A stretch of DNA of 64,000 nucleotides from Rosellinia necatrix (lineage: Eukaryota > Ascomycota > Sordariomycetes > Xylariales > Xylariaceae). The translations under genes and the position numbers were made by a program. Below, piece by piece: positions 34,422-47,520 of the stretch; position 1 is the first letter of the stretch, and each line of letters opens with the position of its first letter. The stretch is taken from NCBI GenBank assembly GCA_021209875.1, contig JAGYVD010000005.1, positions 4,068,001 through 4,132,000 on the forward strand, in the 5' to 3' direction. Below the pieces are notes generated by a model. That model was not told the origin of the DNA. It did not search any database and was given only the letters and a program-made list of their open reading frames with translations.

Positions 34422-37400
34422 ATGTCTCCCTCCACCATTCCGGGATTCCCCTATCCCGAGCCCTCGCGGCCTCATAACTTCGGCTCTCGGTGCCGCCTGG
34501 CCCCGGTTAGTTATCCCTTCTCGAGCCGTGCCATCCCCAACGCCGCCCACGACGCCAACGACGACATCCCTCCCGTGAAAGCGCAATTCTTCTACTCCTC
34601 GCCCATTCCGATCGACGACCCCCTGTCCGCCATCGCCGCCACCAACGACCCCAGGTCTCTGCGAGCCGCCCTTCAGCCCTTCTCGCCCGGAGACAACAAC
34701 GCTCTGGAAGCCGCCTGGCTCGGTTTGGCCACCGACCGCTACGCCCGAAACCACGATCACGCCCGCCGCCAGCGGAGCCCAAGTCCGCGCCTGGCAGAAG
34801 CCAATGCCGCAAAACTGTCCGCCATCACACACGATCTAGCTACGAAGCATGCCGAGAAACACGCACGCGAGGGCTCCAAGCGAGACTCCGTACCACAATT
34901 TGATGGGCCGGCACAAACTCCCGATAACGACACCGCGCCTCTATGTTGCCCAGATCTTGCAGCCGATGTCGGTCTCGCCTTGCGCGACTCTTTCTGTGCC
35001 GTTGCTAGGAGGAGACAATCCGTGCTTAACTCGGATGCAATTGCCCAAACTGTTGTAACGGAAATGCAGAAGATACAAAACGAATCGTCTCCGGCCAGCG
35101 CTGAGCAGCGCGGGAGATCCAGTACTGCCACATCCGCATCCTTGGGTACTTTAATCAGCGAACATGTCGGGTCACGACGTCAGTCGCTAGGGCCAGCTCG
35201 TGATATGTCCGAACCCTCCAGTCTGGAACAGTCCGGAGGCATACGAGGGCAATCACACATCACAACAGGCCATCCTTCCACAAAATACAAACCTATTGCG
35301 GACGATGGACTATCGGGGAAGCCCTTTATCCGTGTTGGTACGCCCGAGACCCCAATGTTCTCACAGCCATCCTCCCTCTCAAAGGCAATCCCTTTACCTT
35401 CGACCCCAACACAACCCGAGTCACCGAAGATGAGAGTGCCCTCGTCTGAAAGAAGACCACCCTCATATCCGCAGGGTGAACCGCCAGAGGAAGGCTCGGT
35501 CAATGTGCCAGTTGGAGTGTCCAGACTACGTACGTCGACACCCTAATCAGCTCTCCCACCATCCCCTTCCACCATTATAGCCATTTCTCTTGGCAGATGG
35601 TATGCTTTATCAAAGCCGCTGACATCGTGAAATAGACGAAGTAACCCTGCCTGCGTTGCAAATGAAGCCCATATACTGGTCTCCGGTTAATGACATTGCC
35701 ACAGTACTCCGTGCTACTTGGTTCTACCGGTTAGCATACAACAATCCTATCACCTACCAAACGCCTTGCTAACGTTACCAAGCGATGATATGAGGCCCGT
35801 TGATCCCAGTGTTGCTAACCAGTTAGAGGCGGGCTATCGAGAGCTAAGGCCCGACACGGAAACTTGGAAAGATGAACTCAGGTGTGCCGTTGAAGTAGGC
35901 CCTTTGGGGGAGGAGAAGATCTCACATCCGCTGTGGCCAAAAATGCCAGCACTGTCAGGCAAAGATACTAGCGGCACAACAGATCCTCCCCTATCTAGTG
36001 ATCCTTTTTGTGCAGCCCATTGCTATCATGGTGAGGTAGCAGCCGAGGGAACCCTCGTCCCTAGCGCCAACGAGGACAACTCCTCACCGCTCCAGACTCA
36101 CAGGAAATTCGAACAGTATCACGTCATCTATAAAGACGAGAAGAGTGCATTTCTCCTGAAGCCAAGCCTGAAACCCTCGGGGTACTATGGTCGCCGACCT
36201 GTAGCAAAAATCGTGCGAGGCATAACCATAGGCATCCCTGTGGTCAGAGGATTCGATTATGAGGTGTGGAAGAGCAAACACCAGAAGAAAAGAACCCAGC
36301 AGCAAATTTCTTCCCAGAGACAACCAAATTCTGCGAATTCTCATGGCATCAACCGTGATGAGGCCTGCCGGGCTTGTATAGCCGATAAAGACCGTCACCA
36401 GGTTACCGAGTACGTATTTTTGTGTTGTCCCCATTTCTCGTTCTAGCAATAACTACCCGTTTTACGCCAGGCTTTTTTAAGTCCCAGCTATAGAGATTGG
36501 TGGCTAACTATCAGTATCCAATAGTCTTGTTTTCGTTGTCCACGGAATTGGACAAAAGCTTGCAGAACGCGTAGAAAATTATCACTTCACTCATGCTATC
36601 AACGCATTTCGGCGCGCCATTAACGTCGAGTTAAATAACGATGCAGTCAGGGCCGTCCTCCGTGATGGGCAACATGGGATTATGGTCCTTCCTATCAATT
36701 GGCGGCAAGACCTTTCGTTCGAGGATGGGGGCCCTATGAGAGAAGAAGACAAAACCGATCGCCCCACGGAAGCCTTCGGCTTAAAAGATATCGAACCTAA
36801 GACAATCCCAGCTGTGCGTAGTATGATATCAGATGTGATGTTTGATGTCCCCTTTTACATGTCACAACACAAACCTAAAATGGTTACTGCGGTCGTGAAA
36901 GAAGCGAACCGCGTTTACAGACTCTGGTGCCGAAATAACCCCGGGTTCTCAGAGAGGGGGCGAGTTCATATTATTGGGCACTCGTTAGGTACCGTAATGT
37001 CGGTAGAGGTTCTATCGAGACAGCCGACCTCCGTCCCAAAATTGCACCTTGATAAACCGCTTCAGACGCAGTTCTTTGAGTTCGACACGAAAAATCTATT
37101 TCTTCTAGGTAGCCCAGTTGCCTTTTTCCTGCTGCTAGAAAGAGGCGCGTTATTACCAAGACGAGGGCGACTTAAGCCCGGAGCCAATGTGGTTGACGTC
37201 AGATCAAATGATGTTGTTGGGGACGCAGGCAAATTTGGCTGCCTGGCCGTCGACAATATCTACAATATCCTAGCCCGCGAGGACCCCGTCGCCTATCTAC
37301 TCAACGGCGCAATCGACCCCATGTTCGCTTCCAGTCTGAAAACGGCATACGTACCGAGCGCGTCACCATCATTTCTACAATCGGTAGGGAGCGCGGTATG

Positions 37401-37770
37401 GGGGCTCGTGCCAGGGACTTCGCCTGTTTCCGCAAGCGCGCCCAGCTCTAACTTCACCAAGCCGCCGACTATGCGTCTTCCATCTCAACTCGAACTTGAG
37501 GTTCACGACTTCACGCGCGAGGAGATAGCTGAGAGGAAAGCGCTCCTTCTTAACGACAACGGCCAAGTAGACTTTTTCTTAAGATCTGGCGGCGGTCCCC
37601 TGGAACTGCAGTATCTGAATATGCTCAGCGCCCACACGAGTTATTGGGTAAATCAAGATCTGATTCGTATGTTATGTCAGGAGATCGGACGCAAACCAGG
37701 CAGGGAACACACGCTACCAGCGCTCAGGGCCATGAAAACCACGAAGCGAGGTTTCGCAAGCTCGACATGA
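34422..37770 (+). CDS. DDHD-domain phospholipase (PA-preferring phospholipase A1 family)
   Basis: Predicted intracellular phospholipase related to yeast Ddl1 and animal DDHD proteins, acting on phosphatidic acid and other glycerophospholipids at organelle membranes. Four exons: 34422-35529, 35636-35729, 35783-36409 and 36525-37770 (introns 106, 53 and 115 bp; donors GTACGT, GTTAGC, GTACGT), giving 1024 residues with all phases closing. The first 370 residues are low complexity. Conserved parts begin at LQMKPIYWSPVNDIATVLRA and continue MRPVDPSVANQLEAGYRELRP. The core has LVFVVHGIGQKLAERVENY and the lipase motif IIGHSLG (about 761-765), then LGSPVAFFLLLERG and AREDPVAYLLN, and ends LQYLNMLSAHTSYWVNQDL. 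Family assignment is firm; substrate is inferred. Confidence 0.92.
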
Positions 37771-40700
37771 TTTCGCCTATGGACTATATTCCTGCACCAT
37801 TTGTTAGCGTTTTTTTTTCTTTTTTTTTTTCAAGGCCGAGGGCGTTACATTGACGGGCTTGATGAAAATTCTAGACATAAACGGCGGATACCCCTTGTTG
37901 CGTAGTTTACGTGCTATTTAATAATAGACCTGTAGATTTTGGCAACTGTTGATCTTTCACATTACTTATCACTCTCATATAATTTAACCAGGGCGCGAAC
38001 AGTGAACAGAATATTGGGACATGCCAAACATCGCAATATTAACTCGGGAATAAGTTCTCAAAGCCAGTGTTTCCGGTTTTGCTGTTGAGTCCTTCGACCA
38101 TCGTTAGGGACACGCCATTCTCTGACATATCATAAACGAATAATAACCCGTGGCAAGCGGCGAATAATCACAGTAAGGTTCTTACCATGCCCGCATACGT
38201 TACCAGATTAGCGGGTTCGTATGTCCGCCACTTGTGCAAATTCCCATAGATTCGGGACCACGTTGATCTCCTGGGTCAGAAGTGAGATTGAATATAGCTC
38301 TAGCCTACGCAACGGTTCTCGATAACCTATAATCCGGGCTCACACGTCTAGATTAAGTTTTTCCGAGCTTATGGCGTATAAAGTGATGAAGCTATCATAG
38401 ATGTTAAGGGATCGTTAGAGACGTTAGGGTGACATAGGGGCCTTTCGAACTCAACGAAGCGATAAGCTTATATCTACCGTTAATGAACTCCATAGAAACA
38501 GTTAGGCATGTTCATTCATAATAATTTCTTAGTTCACGTTAGTTTCTTTAGATATGTGTCAATCAAACGTCATGAGGGACTACAGCGGTTGGGCTGCCTG
38601 TCTCTACGGATGGATGTATGTATTATGGATAGAATGTTGCCTCGTTTCAGGAATCCCCAATGAGGATCTATAACAAAATACCACGCCTTAGCGCTTAGTA
38701 CGTACTGTAGAATGGGTCCCAAGTTATCCTCTACCGTGCCGACTCGTTGCCGGTTCTAGTTAGGTATTCGTTTTTTTTTTTTTTTGCTGTGCCGCTCTTG
38801 GAACCACTGTTTAGGGCGGTTCGTTGGCCCTGCGGTGAGGCACAGCGCGCGCATCCATCTTTCCTGCTCCATTTCGGCTCTCATTGCCGCGCGCGCCGAT
38901 TCCCCATCGTTTAATCTGCCGTACGTGGTCATTTTCCTTTTTTTTCCCACAGATTTTGCCTCGCCTGTGAGATGGCTATGTAGGGTCGAGGGCGACGGTG
39001 ATGATGTTGGCGTGAGCGAAGGGAAGATAGGGGGAGGTTACGGTAAGGTCAGGTCGACCAGCCCCATCCCTAACCTTCCCACTTAACCATCGAGAAACTG
39101 GGGGTTGCCTAAACTAAACAAATATAGCGTAGGCCCTGGATCACACGAAGTACCATACATGTTTCCCCTTTGTACCTCGCAAGTACAAGCGGGCGAGGGG
39201 CTATTTCTGGTGACCCTGGGGAGAAGCAGGCTCGGTAGTGTCAAATCCCCCCCCCCCTTCCTCCCCTCCGTCGCGGCCGCAGAGCCAACACTCGACCGGG
39301 CTTTTCGACCAACCCACTCTCCTCCTTTGAGACGCGGCCAAGAATCCATATGCTCCTCTCTATAGCCGGTCTCCATCGCCTATGCTCGACGGGGGGGAGG
39401 GGAGGGGGGGGGACGTTTGCCTAGCCCGCTCGGCGGCGATGAGACACGTGCTAAGAGGAGCTCCATCCACCCAACCAAAGTCGATCGGTCGAGGTCGGTC
39501 ACCCGCCATCCCGTCTCTACGATCCCACGAGCCCATGACAGTGTCGACAAGGTAAACTAGGTCGTTTCGCACGCCCGAGCCAACGTGATTGGTCGCCGAC
39601 CTCGATTTCGATTCTGCCCGACACGCCTAGAGGGGTGGTGGTAAAGAAATGATGATAATAATAAAGGACCCGAGAGATCGAGAGTAGTCAAGTCGCCTCG
39701 ACGACTTTGGTTTACCCCCTTTTTTTTTTTTTTTAACTACCGGGGCTCGGGAGGCGGGGAGGGGGGAAGGGGATGGAGGGATCCTAATCTCCAACCAACA
39801 AAGATCGTTCGTGATCCAAAAAAGACCATCGCAGATGGTTATAACGTCCAGAAAGAACCCCCCCCCCCCGGAGAGCCGGGGAGGGGCTTTATTACTTGCC
39901 TGAGGGCAGCCTTGCGGAAAGTAAGCTCGCCCGTCCGTCCCACATATCGCCTCACGAACGGCTCGATAGTCTCTGACAGTGGCGTAGCCTGGTTTTCATT
40001 ATATTACGCTATGTGTTTATTTTGTGTTCCGCGGGTTTATTGGGAAACTATGGCTCTACGTGCGTAGTTGAGAGTGCTAATTGTTGTGGTATATGCGTGG
40101 AAGAGGGGGGGGTTTCCGAGGTGAATCTATCACGACAATATTAACTAAGCCATGTTGTCGGTTCCTTGGTACGTTTCAGGTCGAATAAGTATAAGGATTC
40201 ATGCTAAGCAGATTACAATGTTGTTCGTTCCGTTTCCCCTAGCCCCTTTACCCTAAATTAGAATATAAACCTTTTTAATCTTTTAATTCTTAAATTTTTT
40301 TTTAAAAAATTTAAACCCTTATTTTCCTTGGGCTCTTTCAGGAGAGATAGGCCACGGTTACATCGGGGGGTACGTATTTATAACAACGGACGCATGCTAC
40401 TCGTAGATCATGTACGTACGGCATATCCTCATGTGCGTCATACAGTTAGGGGATCACAGCCCTTTTTTTTCCTGCCCCCGTGCCGCAGGGACGCATGCGT
40501 TGGTAGGAGACTTATGCAACGAACAATCTCTCCTCCCGCCCACGAAGCTTGTTTTTCTTTTGGTGCATTTACGTTTCCTTCGCCGTCCTTTTCCGTCCCC
40601 ACTTACAGTCCAGCTCCCCAAGAAAACGAGGCTGGCCCATCCCATCTGCGTCTAACGCTAGCTAGTTCATCACTAAAAAAAAAAACCCCTTTCTGCCCAA

Positions 40701-42345
40701 GTCCTATTCTTACGCACGTTTCCTAGATAGTGGGCGCCTCGTCGCGTCATGGCCCCTAAAATCGATTTGTCGGCTTGGATAGTGCCTCGGGTGAGACAGG
40801 TCTCTCCTAGTGCTGCGTGGCGAGGCGAAGGGGGGGCGTGGGTTTCGATACGGCGTAACTATCCATAGGGCAAATAAGCCACTTAGAGGTTCACACCCGG
40901 TAGCAGATCCCCGGGTCAGTTTGGGGATAAACAGGACATCTACACTTGTCGTACGTAACCTGTGTCACCGAGTTGAGCGTCGTATCACCCTACGAGATGT
41001 TTCGAGTTGTATAATACCGATGGTGGACCTTCTTTAACGGAGATATATTCCTTTCCGGCAGGCAATTCTATACTAGCAATGTGATACGTAGCATTGAATC
41101 TCGATGTTCGCTCGGTCATTATCATGTGAGTGTCATCTCACATGTATCCTGAAATATACATATGTCGAGTATCTCCTGTTGCCTGGAGAAAAGATTGATA
41201 ACAGACAGTTACATAGTTGTCATACTTGACTTAACTGAATCCACCACTGCTCGTGTCACGGTCTAGACTTCATGGCGTTGTTCATATACTTGTCATCGCT
41301 TCACGTTGCCGAGCCATGTATGGAGACGTTGTACAAGACTCGCTTCTGCAGAGACGAAGCAGACTATCACCTACCTAGTGGCCTAGTGCCTCACGTCACT
41401 GCGCCAGCCGCGTTAAAGATATCCTCCCCGGGGTGGCTCGGCTACGTAGGAGCACGAGAGGTATCACCGAAACTAAGCGCCAGTAAGGATAACCTCTCAA
41501 CCATCCGAATCCAGAGCGCGAGCCTCTTGAGGGGGGGGAGGAATGGGGCGACATACGCATGACTGTGAGGATCGGTACGCAGACAAGCTAAAACCCACCG
41601 GGAGTTTTACGTTGTTCAACGGCCCCCGAAAGTCGGATGGTCATTTGCCTAAGATCAAAAGACGCCGCGGCGATGCTAGGAACCAACACAAAAATTTTCC
41701 CAATCATCAATGTGCAGCGTGACAACCGCGAAGCCTCCCCCAAAAACATGACGCTACTCTCTAATCCCGGTGTATGTCAGCTATTTTACCAAGCAAATGG
41801 ACCTCGGGATATGTATTATCGACATAGCGTCCCAATGTCGCTTCCACGAGTGTTTTTTTTTTTTTTGAAAAAAAAATAAAACAAAAAAAATACGTGGCAG
41901 TGCCTTACTAGCTCCCTCCCACGCCTCAATGAACCAGAACCGTTTTGAACTCCTTTCGTAGAATGAGTCAAAGGGGAAAAAAAAAATTGAATCAAGGCGA
42001 TTGATCGAGAGAAGGTTGCCTGCGGTTCAACAGCCGTTTCCGGGTTCATGGTGTGGAGTAAACTTACAGGGTAGTATGTATAGCTAGCTACGCGCACCAC
42101 GAGCTCGAGTAAGAGAGACAGAGAGAGAGAGAGAGGGAGAGGGGTGAACAGGTGAGACCGTCAATTTGTCGAGACGCGGATCGTAGATCGCCTCTGGTTC
42201 GAGGAAACACGAGGTCACCGGCCAGGAAGCGATTCGCTAAAAGACCCCGTTATACTAGGTAGATAGCAGAGAGGCCTCGGACCTTGGCTTGGTCTGGCCT
42301 GGCCTAGAGGGGAAAAAAAAAAAGGACCCTCCGTCGTGTTTTTTT

Positions 42346-42371
42346 TCTCTCTCTCTCTCTCTCTCTCTCTT
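42346..42371. repeat. (CT)n microsatellite
   Basis: Thirteen CT units following a poly-T run. A complementary GA run lies 210 bases upstream (42118-42135). Confidence 0.9.
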
Positions 42372-42789
42372 CGAACCGAGCCGGCCAAATAAAGCAGTGT
42401 GAGACATTTGCGCCAGTTCTGGGTGGACGTGGTGAAGTTGCCAGCACGAAAAGTCGGGGAAAATGTTTGGGGGATGGGAGATGGAGATGGGCATCGGAAA
42501 TGTCGTCGATGGAAGAGGCAGTGTGCATGAGCGGACATGAAGCGGGTCCCCATGCCTTTTCTGTCTCTTCTGTTCTTCTGTCTGGCTGTGGGACGTTACG
42601 CCTGGGCACTTTTTTTTTGGTGCCTTCTTCCCGTGCTGTTTACTTTCCCGCTGTTGTCTGCTCCATAGCGCTGCTCGCAATGTCTTGCCATGGGTGAACC
42701 CATCAATGCTGTTCCGTGACTGTTCTGTCTTGTCTGCCCGTCCACGTCCCACTCTAAGTATCTTCCCCCCCCCATCTCCGTCCCCTCTT

Positions 42790-42920
42790 ATATGTATACG
42801 TAAAGTATGTAGTTATATGTAAGTATGTATGTGTTGTTATGTATATGTGTTGTTATGTATATGTGTGTGTTATGTATATGTGTATGTATGTATGTATGTA
42901 TGTATGTATGTATAGTTATA
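42790..42920. repeat. (TATG)n-rich repeat
   Basis: Degenerate tatgtata units that resolve to a clean (TATG)n run at 42883-42911. Confidence 0.9.
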
Positions 42921-43944
42921 GGTATGTATATAGGTAATGTTTTGTGCTGGCATTTGTGCTGGTATTGTGTGCTGGGTGAAGAAGGGTCGATTTTTAAACT
43001 GCTAAGTTCACCGCAAGAGTCTCTGGAGACGAGGGCTTCGACGACTCTGGCGTCACCCTGATCAACGGAAGAGGGGTCGATGGTCAACGGGAGCCGGTCT
43101 GGTTGGCTGCTGGGCAGCAGAGTGCGGAGAATGTCCAGTGGAGCGGCGAATCAGCTCGGACGGGCTGGCACATCTCGAGCACAAGTACCTAAATCTTAAG
43201 CTGACCGCTCATCTTGGCTCGAAAGGTCGGCCAACGGCCTGGCTTCCCACGGCTTCGTCGCTGCGAAAGAGCGGCTTCCCACCCGACCTTGGTGCCCCGG
43301 CCAGCCTGGGGCATCGGTACCTTGCAATGGCACGCCCTGGACCGCTGTACCACCCTGGGAGCCTCCAATCCGCGGCCGCGGTCCAGGGGGCTGGGGGACA
43401 GAACGGGGAAGGGGGTCGGTGTAAGAGCCGGGTGGGCAGGCCAGGGTCGATACAGCCATGGGAATGTGGGCTGGCCAGGTTTCCCAAAAAAGAACCGACG
43501 ATCAAATCCCCGTACCGGGTACGCAGCAGCTACCAGGCCCGTACCTCGAGCTCCCATACCAGGCCCGCATACCAGGCAAGTAAATCGACCTGGGGCCTTA
43601 ACTCGAGTCAGTCCGTACCGTATCTCCCTACGAGGCTGAAACTCCCGCTTCCTCCCCCAGTTAGCACGCCTCTCTGGTTTTAGATCTTTTTTTATTTTTT
43701 ATTTTTCCTTTTTAGCCTTTTTACTTTTTTTTTTTTCGTTCACACCTACCTAGTCCGGCCGAGGAAAGCGGACGGGTTCGCGGAATGGCGACAGATAGGT
43801 TAGTTATGTGATAATTAGTGTACTAAAGATCCAACAAGCGGAAGGTATCTTAGCTTGCGGATCTAGCGTACAGGCGGCGATGCTAACCCTGTCAGCACTT
43901 TCTTTCTCGCGAACTAACGAACTAACGATGTCGTCGAGCTAGGA

Positions 43945-44103
43945 TAGGTAGGTAGGTAGTGCAGTGTAGCGTAGTATAGTGTAGTGTACAAGTAGTGTGG
44001 TGTGGTGTAGTGTATGTAGTTTAGTGCAAGTGTTGTATAAGTGTAGTATGAGTGTAGTATAAGTGTAACTAGTGTAAGTGTAAAGTGTAAAGTGTAAGTG
44101 TAC
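43945..44103. repeat. AGTGTA-type degenerate repeat
   Basis: About 160 bases built of agtgta, gtgtagt and taagtg units after a GGTA run. Composition is strongly strand-asymmetric: almost no C on the + strand. Confidence 0.85.
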
Positions 44104-44125
44104 GAGGCATGTGGTCGAGAATCGT

Positions 44126-44147
44126 GCCATGCCATGCCATGCCATGC
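44126..44147. repeat. (GCCAT)4 pentamer repeat
   Basis: Four perfect gccat units just after the AGTGTA-type repeat. Confidence 0.9.
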
Positions 44148-46417
44148 GCCGCCAGTCCACACGGTACCTGACGATGCCCGCAATGCCACGGGATCCCGCG
44201 CCGGTGGCGAGCGTAGACGACGGCATGGTCCGTTTTGAGTGTCGAGCCTGAGCTCCGCTGTCCCGCCGGCCTGTGTTGCGGTAGGTATGGGCGGGTAGTG
44301 TAGATCTGGTCCGTCCGAGGCAATGCAGACAGGGGACAGCGCGGGAGATAGGAATGTTTTAGTGTAGCCACCCCGGTTCTTTCACCTTTCATGCTGCTAC
44401 CGTACATGAAGAACCGTTACTCACTCATGCTCATACTCATGCCTACAATATAATATGCATAACTACATACCTACATACCTACCTACCGACCTACCGTGGT
44501 GTATACATACATACATTACATAATACATACACAATATCTATATATACTACTACACCTCCCGGGTAATCAAGCCCCCAGGATGGACGAAGATAGGCGTGTG
44601 ACCTGCGCTGTGTCGAGTTGCTATCTACGTCCTCTCCCCAAGCACGGGCGAAGGGCGTCGCGTCGCGGAATGAGACGGACGTCCACACCATGGACCGGGC
44701 GCGCGCGTTTTGGTCAACGACGGACCGAGCTCGGCCTCCATCGTCAAAGCCAGTCAGTATTTAGTGCAGGGTGGCGGGCGCCAAGTCCCCAGCACCACCT
44801 GACCACGAGCGTTCCTGCATGGCACACCGGAATGCCATGTGGCTCAAATGTGCGACAGTGGCAGAGAATCCAGGGGTCTGACACGTTGTGGTGAGGGAGG
44901 GGAGGGAGGGGAGGAGGGGGGGGGAGGCATATAACTGGAAGTGGGTGAAGACGGGGTTGACGCATCGTGGACGACCAACATGTCGTTCTCCTCCTTATCT
45001 AATAATAATATCTCGACGTCGTCGTTGTCGTTGTTGTTGTTGTTGTTCATTTAGAAGAAAAAATAAACCTGGGTTGCCTGGTTGCTTTTTTCGGGAGCCT
45101 CATGGTTCTATTAATAGCGGGACGGCACCTAAACCAGATCAGCGATATTCCTCGAAGGAACGTAGGAGCCTGCAATGATACCCTTCCCGCGAAACATGGA
45201 AACGCGGAGCGCGATAGTTGACGGATCCGACAGAAAAAGGGCTTCTCGTCTAGTCTGGCTTGAGTATAGCGCCATAGCGCCATAGGCACGGGAAACGAAA
45301 CAATGACTCGTCGAAACCCTTGTTACAATAACGACTTGAATCATAGGAGAGCTTCATAACTACTTGTGCTGTAGGGTAACTAGTGCGCTTGTTTGTCACT
45401 GGCCAGGACTGCCGAAACCGCTTACATAGCCACCGTCATCTCACTCGCTAGAGTCACTATACCTAGTTACAACGGGATTTGATGCCTAGTTATCATATCA
45501 CTTAACGGTTATTTGTTTTTCTTTTTTTTGTTCAACGGCGTTTTATGAATTTTTATGCTCGAAACAACCTGATCTGGGAGTTGGTCGGGCCGAATTTCCC
45601 TGCCTCGGCTCCAGTGTTCTTGGTACACATGATGAGGCTATGTGGTGCGGCCGCAAATCCTATGATCACGATAAGCTTGTCACGAGGGGTTGGTTAGCTT
45701 CTTGTTAGCTTCATCTTTGTCAGGCATGGGTAATGAATTGGAGAGGGGGGTTTGTAACGTCCCCTAAGGCGAGAGTCATGACTTCGCATTTGCGGCTTTA
45801 CACCCATCATTCTTAAGTAATCACGGTGATGATATTTTGTCAAATTTAGGACTCACCAACTTCTCACACACACACACCACACAATACAGTATAACTGTGA
45901 GCGTATTCGGTCGTCAGCTTGTATGTAAGCGGACGCGAACGTCATTGTCATACATACATACTACATATGTGGTCTCCCGGGACTGAAAAGGGGCGTGCGC
46001 CAGATCGGATTGCATTAGAAGAGATTGTTGGAGCTTCGTAATTGCCCAATCGGTAACAAGCCACGGCGTCGGGTCCGATCAGTTTCCAGTAACGGTCACT
46101 TCGCTGCAAGAACCTGCAAGTGAGATGGATGCCGAATCTGCACGGCGCACCAACCCAAACACACTACCTCTTTTCCCTTTTTTTTTTTTTTTTGTTGTTC
46201 CTAACCGTCAAACGTGGCTATCTAATTCAAGGGTGTGCTGACGACTGGAGATGAGCTGAAACAAGCACCAGGATCGTTGTCGCATCGCCCTATATAGTCG
46301 GCAGTGAGGATGTGCATACTGCAAAGAGGTCTTTTTGCCAACACGCCAAGCCGCAATAAGCTTCTTCTAAGCACTATCTATGGTGTAGTTGGCACTTGTC
46401 GGAAGTGACGTGCATTG

Positions 46418-46442
46418 AAAAAAAAAAAAAAAAAAAAAAAAA
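46418..46442. repeat. Poly-A run of 25
   Basis: Longest homopolymer in the window, followed by further A-rich sequence (agggaaaaaaaaa). A retroposed poly-A tail is possible, but no element is visible upstream. Confidence 0.9.
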
Positions 46443-46766
46443 GGGAAAGAGAGGGAAAAAAAAAAGAAACTGTTGTGTGGGCGCAACATGACTCCCAACA
46501 AGTGTTAGTGAATTGCTGAGCGAAGCAGGCTGACACATGTCGCCTTGGTATACTTGTCGATTGACTCCTGAGGTCTACTTACAGAACAGAGCCTGTCTCT
46601 GCAGATGAGGATGCAACATCTGCGCTCCCTCTATTACTTGGCCTATTATTTTTACATTTATTATTATTTTTAATTTTCGAAAAAAACAAAGGAGTTTTAA
46701 CCCCATGTTATACGAAGAGGAAAAGGGGCAGGGAAAGGAAGGGGGTGATGATTGTTATTTATTTGT

Positions 46767-46850
46767 TGTCGTTGTTGTTATTGTTGTTGTGGTGGTGGTG
46801 GTGGTGGTGATGGTGGTGGTTGTTGTTGTTGTTATTGTTAATGTTGCTGC
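46767..46850. repeat. GTT/GTG trinucleotide repeat
   Basis: Mixed GTT and GTG units, translated in one frame as poly-Val. No coding role is supported. A CA dinucleotide run follows at 46951-46980. Confidence 0.9.
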
Positions 46851-47459
46851 TTCTACATTAGTCGTGACACTGTTGCTCTCTCTAGGTGAATTATCATCGC
46901 CAACAGATTTAGAACCGAATGTTGGTCGCGTTAGTGTACCATCGTTAGATCTAACACACACACACACACACCACACACACAGTAATGCCAAGATGGGATA
47001 CGATCCACTAACTATCTATTATGTGCAACGCTACCGACTCAAGTGACTGGTTTGGGGACAAATAGATGGGCCTCTTCACACGACGATTTGCTTCCATGAA
47101 ATAGTTGCATGGGATGGGTAGAATACGGCGCATTCGGGGACATAGCCTCTATCATGCCTGCCTTGTATCGTAGCGTGTACACTAATATGCGCCCTACTCG
47201 GAGCTGAACCTGGCTTGGGGAGCGACCATGGTACCGGCCTAAACCATTGCAGTCTTAGTCAACAACGCCACAGCCGTCGTGAGCGTCTCTGTCTCTGTTC
47301 GCTACTCACTACACTACACTACTTAGAGTGCATATGTGCAGCCAGCACGCTATATCTCGCCCCATCACACCCACGTTAGCAGACGCAAGCGAAAATGCGA
47401 ACATGCGAATACATACCCCTGTAATCTCCCATCTGCTTCTGTAAGTGTCTAATTACAGC

Positions 47460-47520
47460 ACTGCACCCACCACTGCACCCACCACTGCACCCACCACTGC
47501 ACCCACCACTGCACCACTGC
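47460..47520. repeat. 12-bp minisatellite (actgcacccacc)
   Basis: Four perfect 12-base copies followed by two truncated ones (actgcacc, actgc). Confidence 0.95.

Noticed and set aside
46705..47046. 113-codon poly-Val open frame
   Set aside because: Direct translation of the GTT/GTG repeat and the CA repeat.
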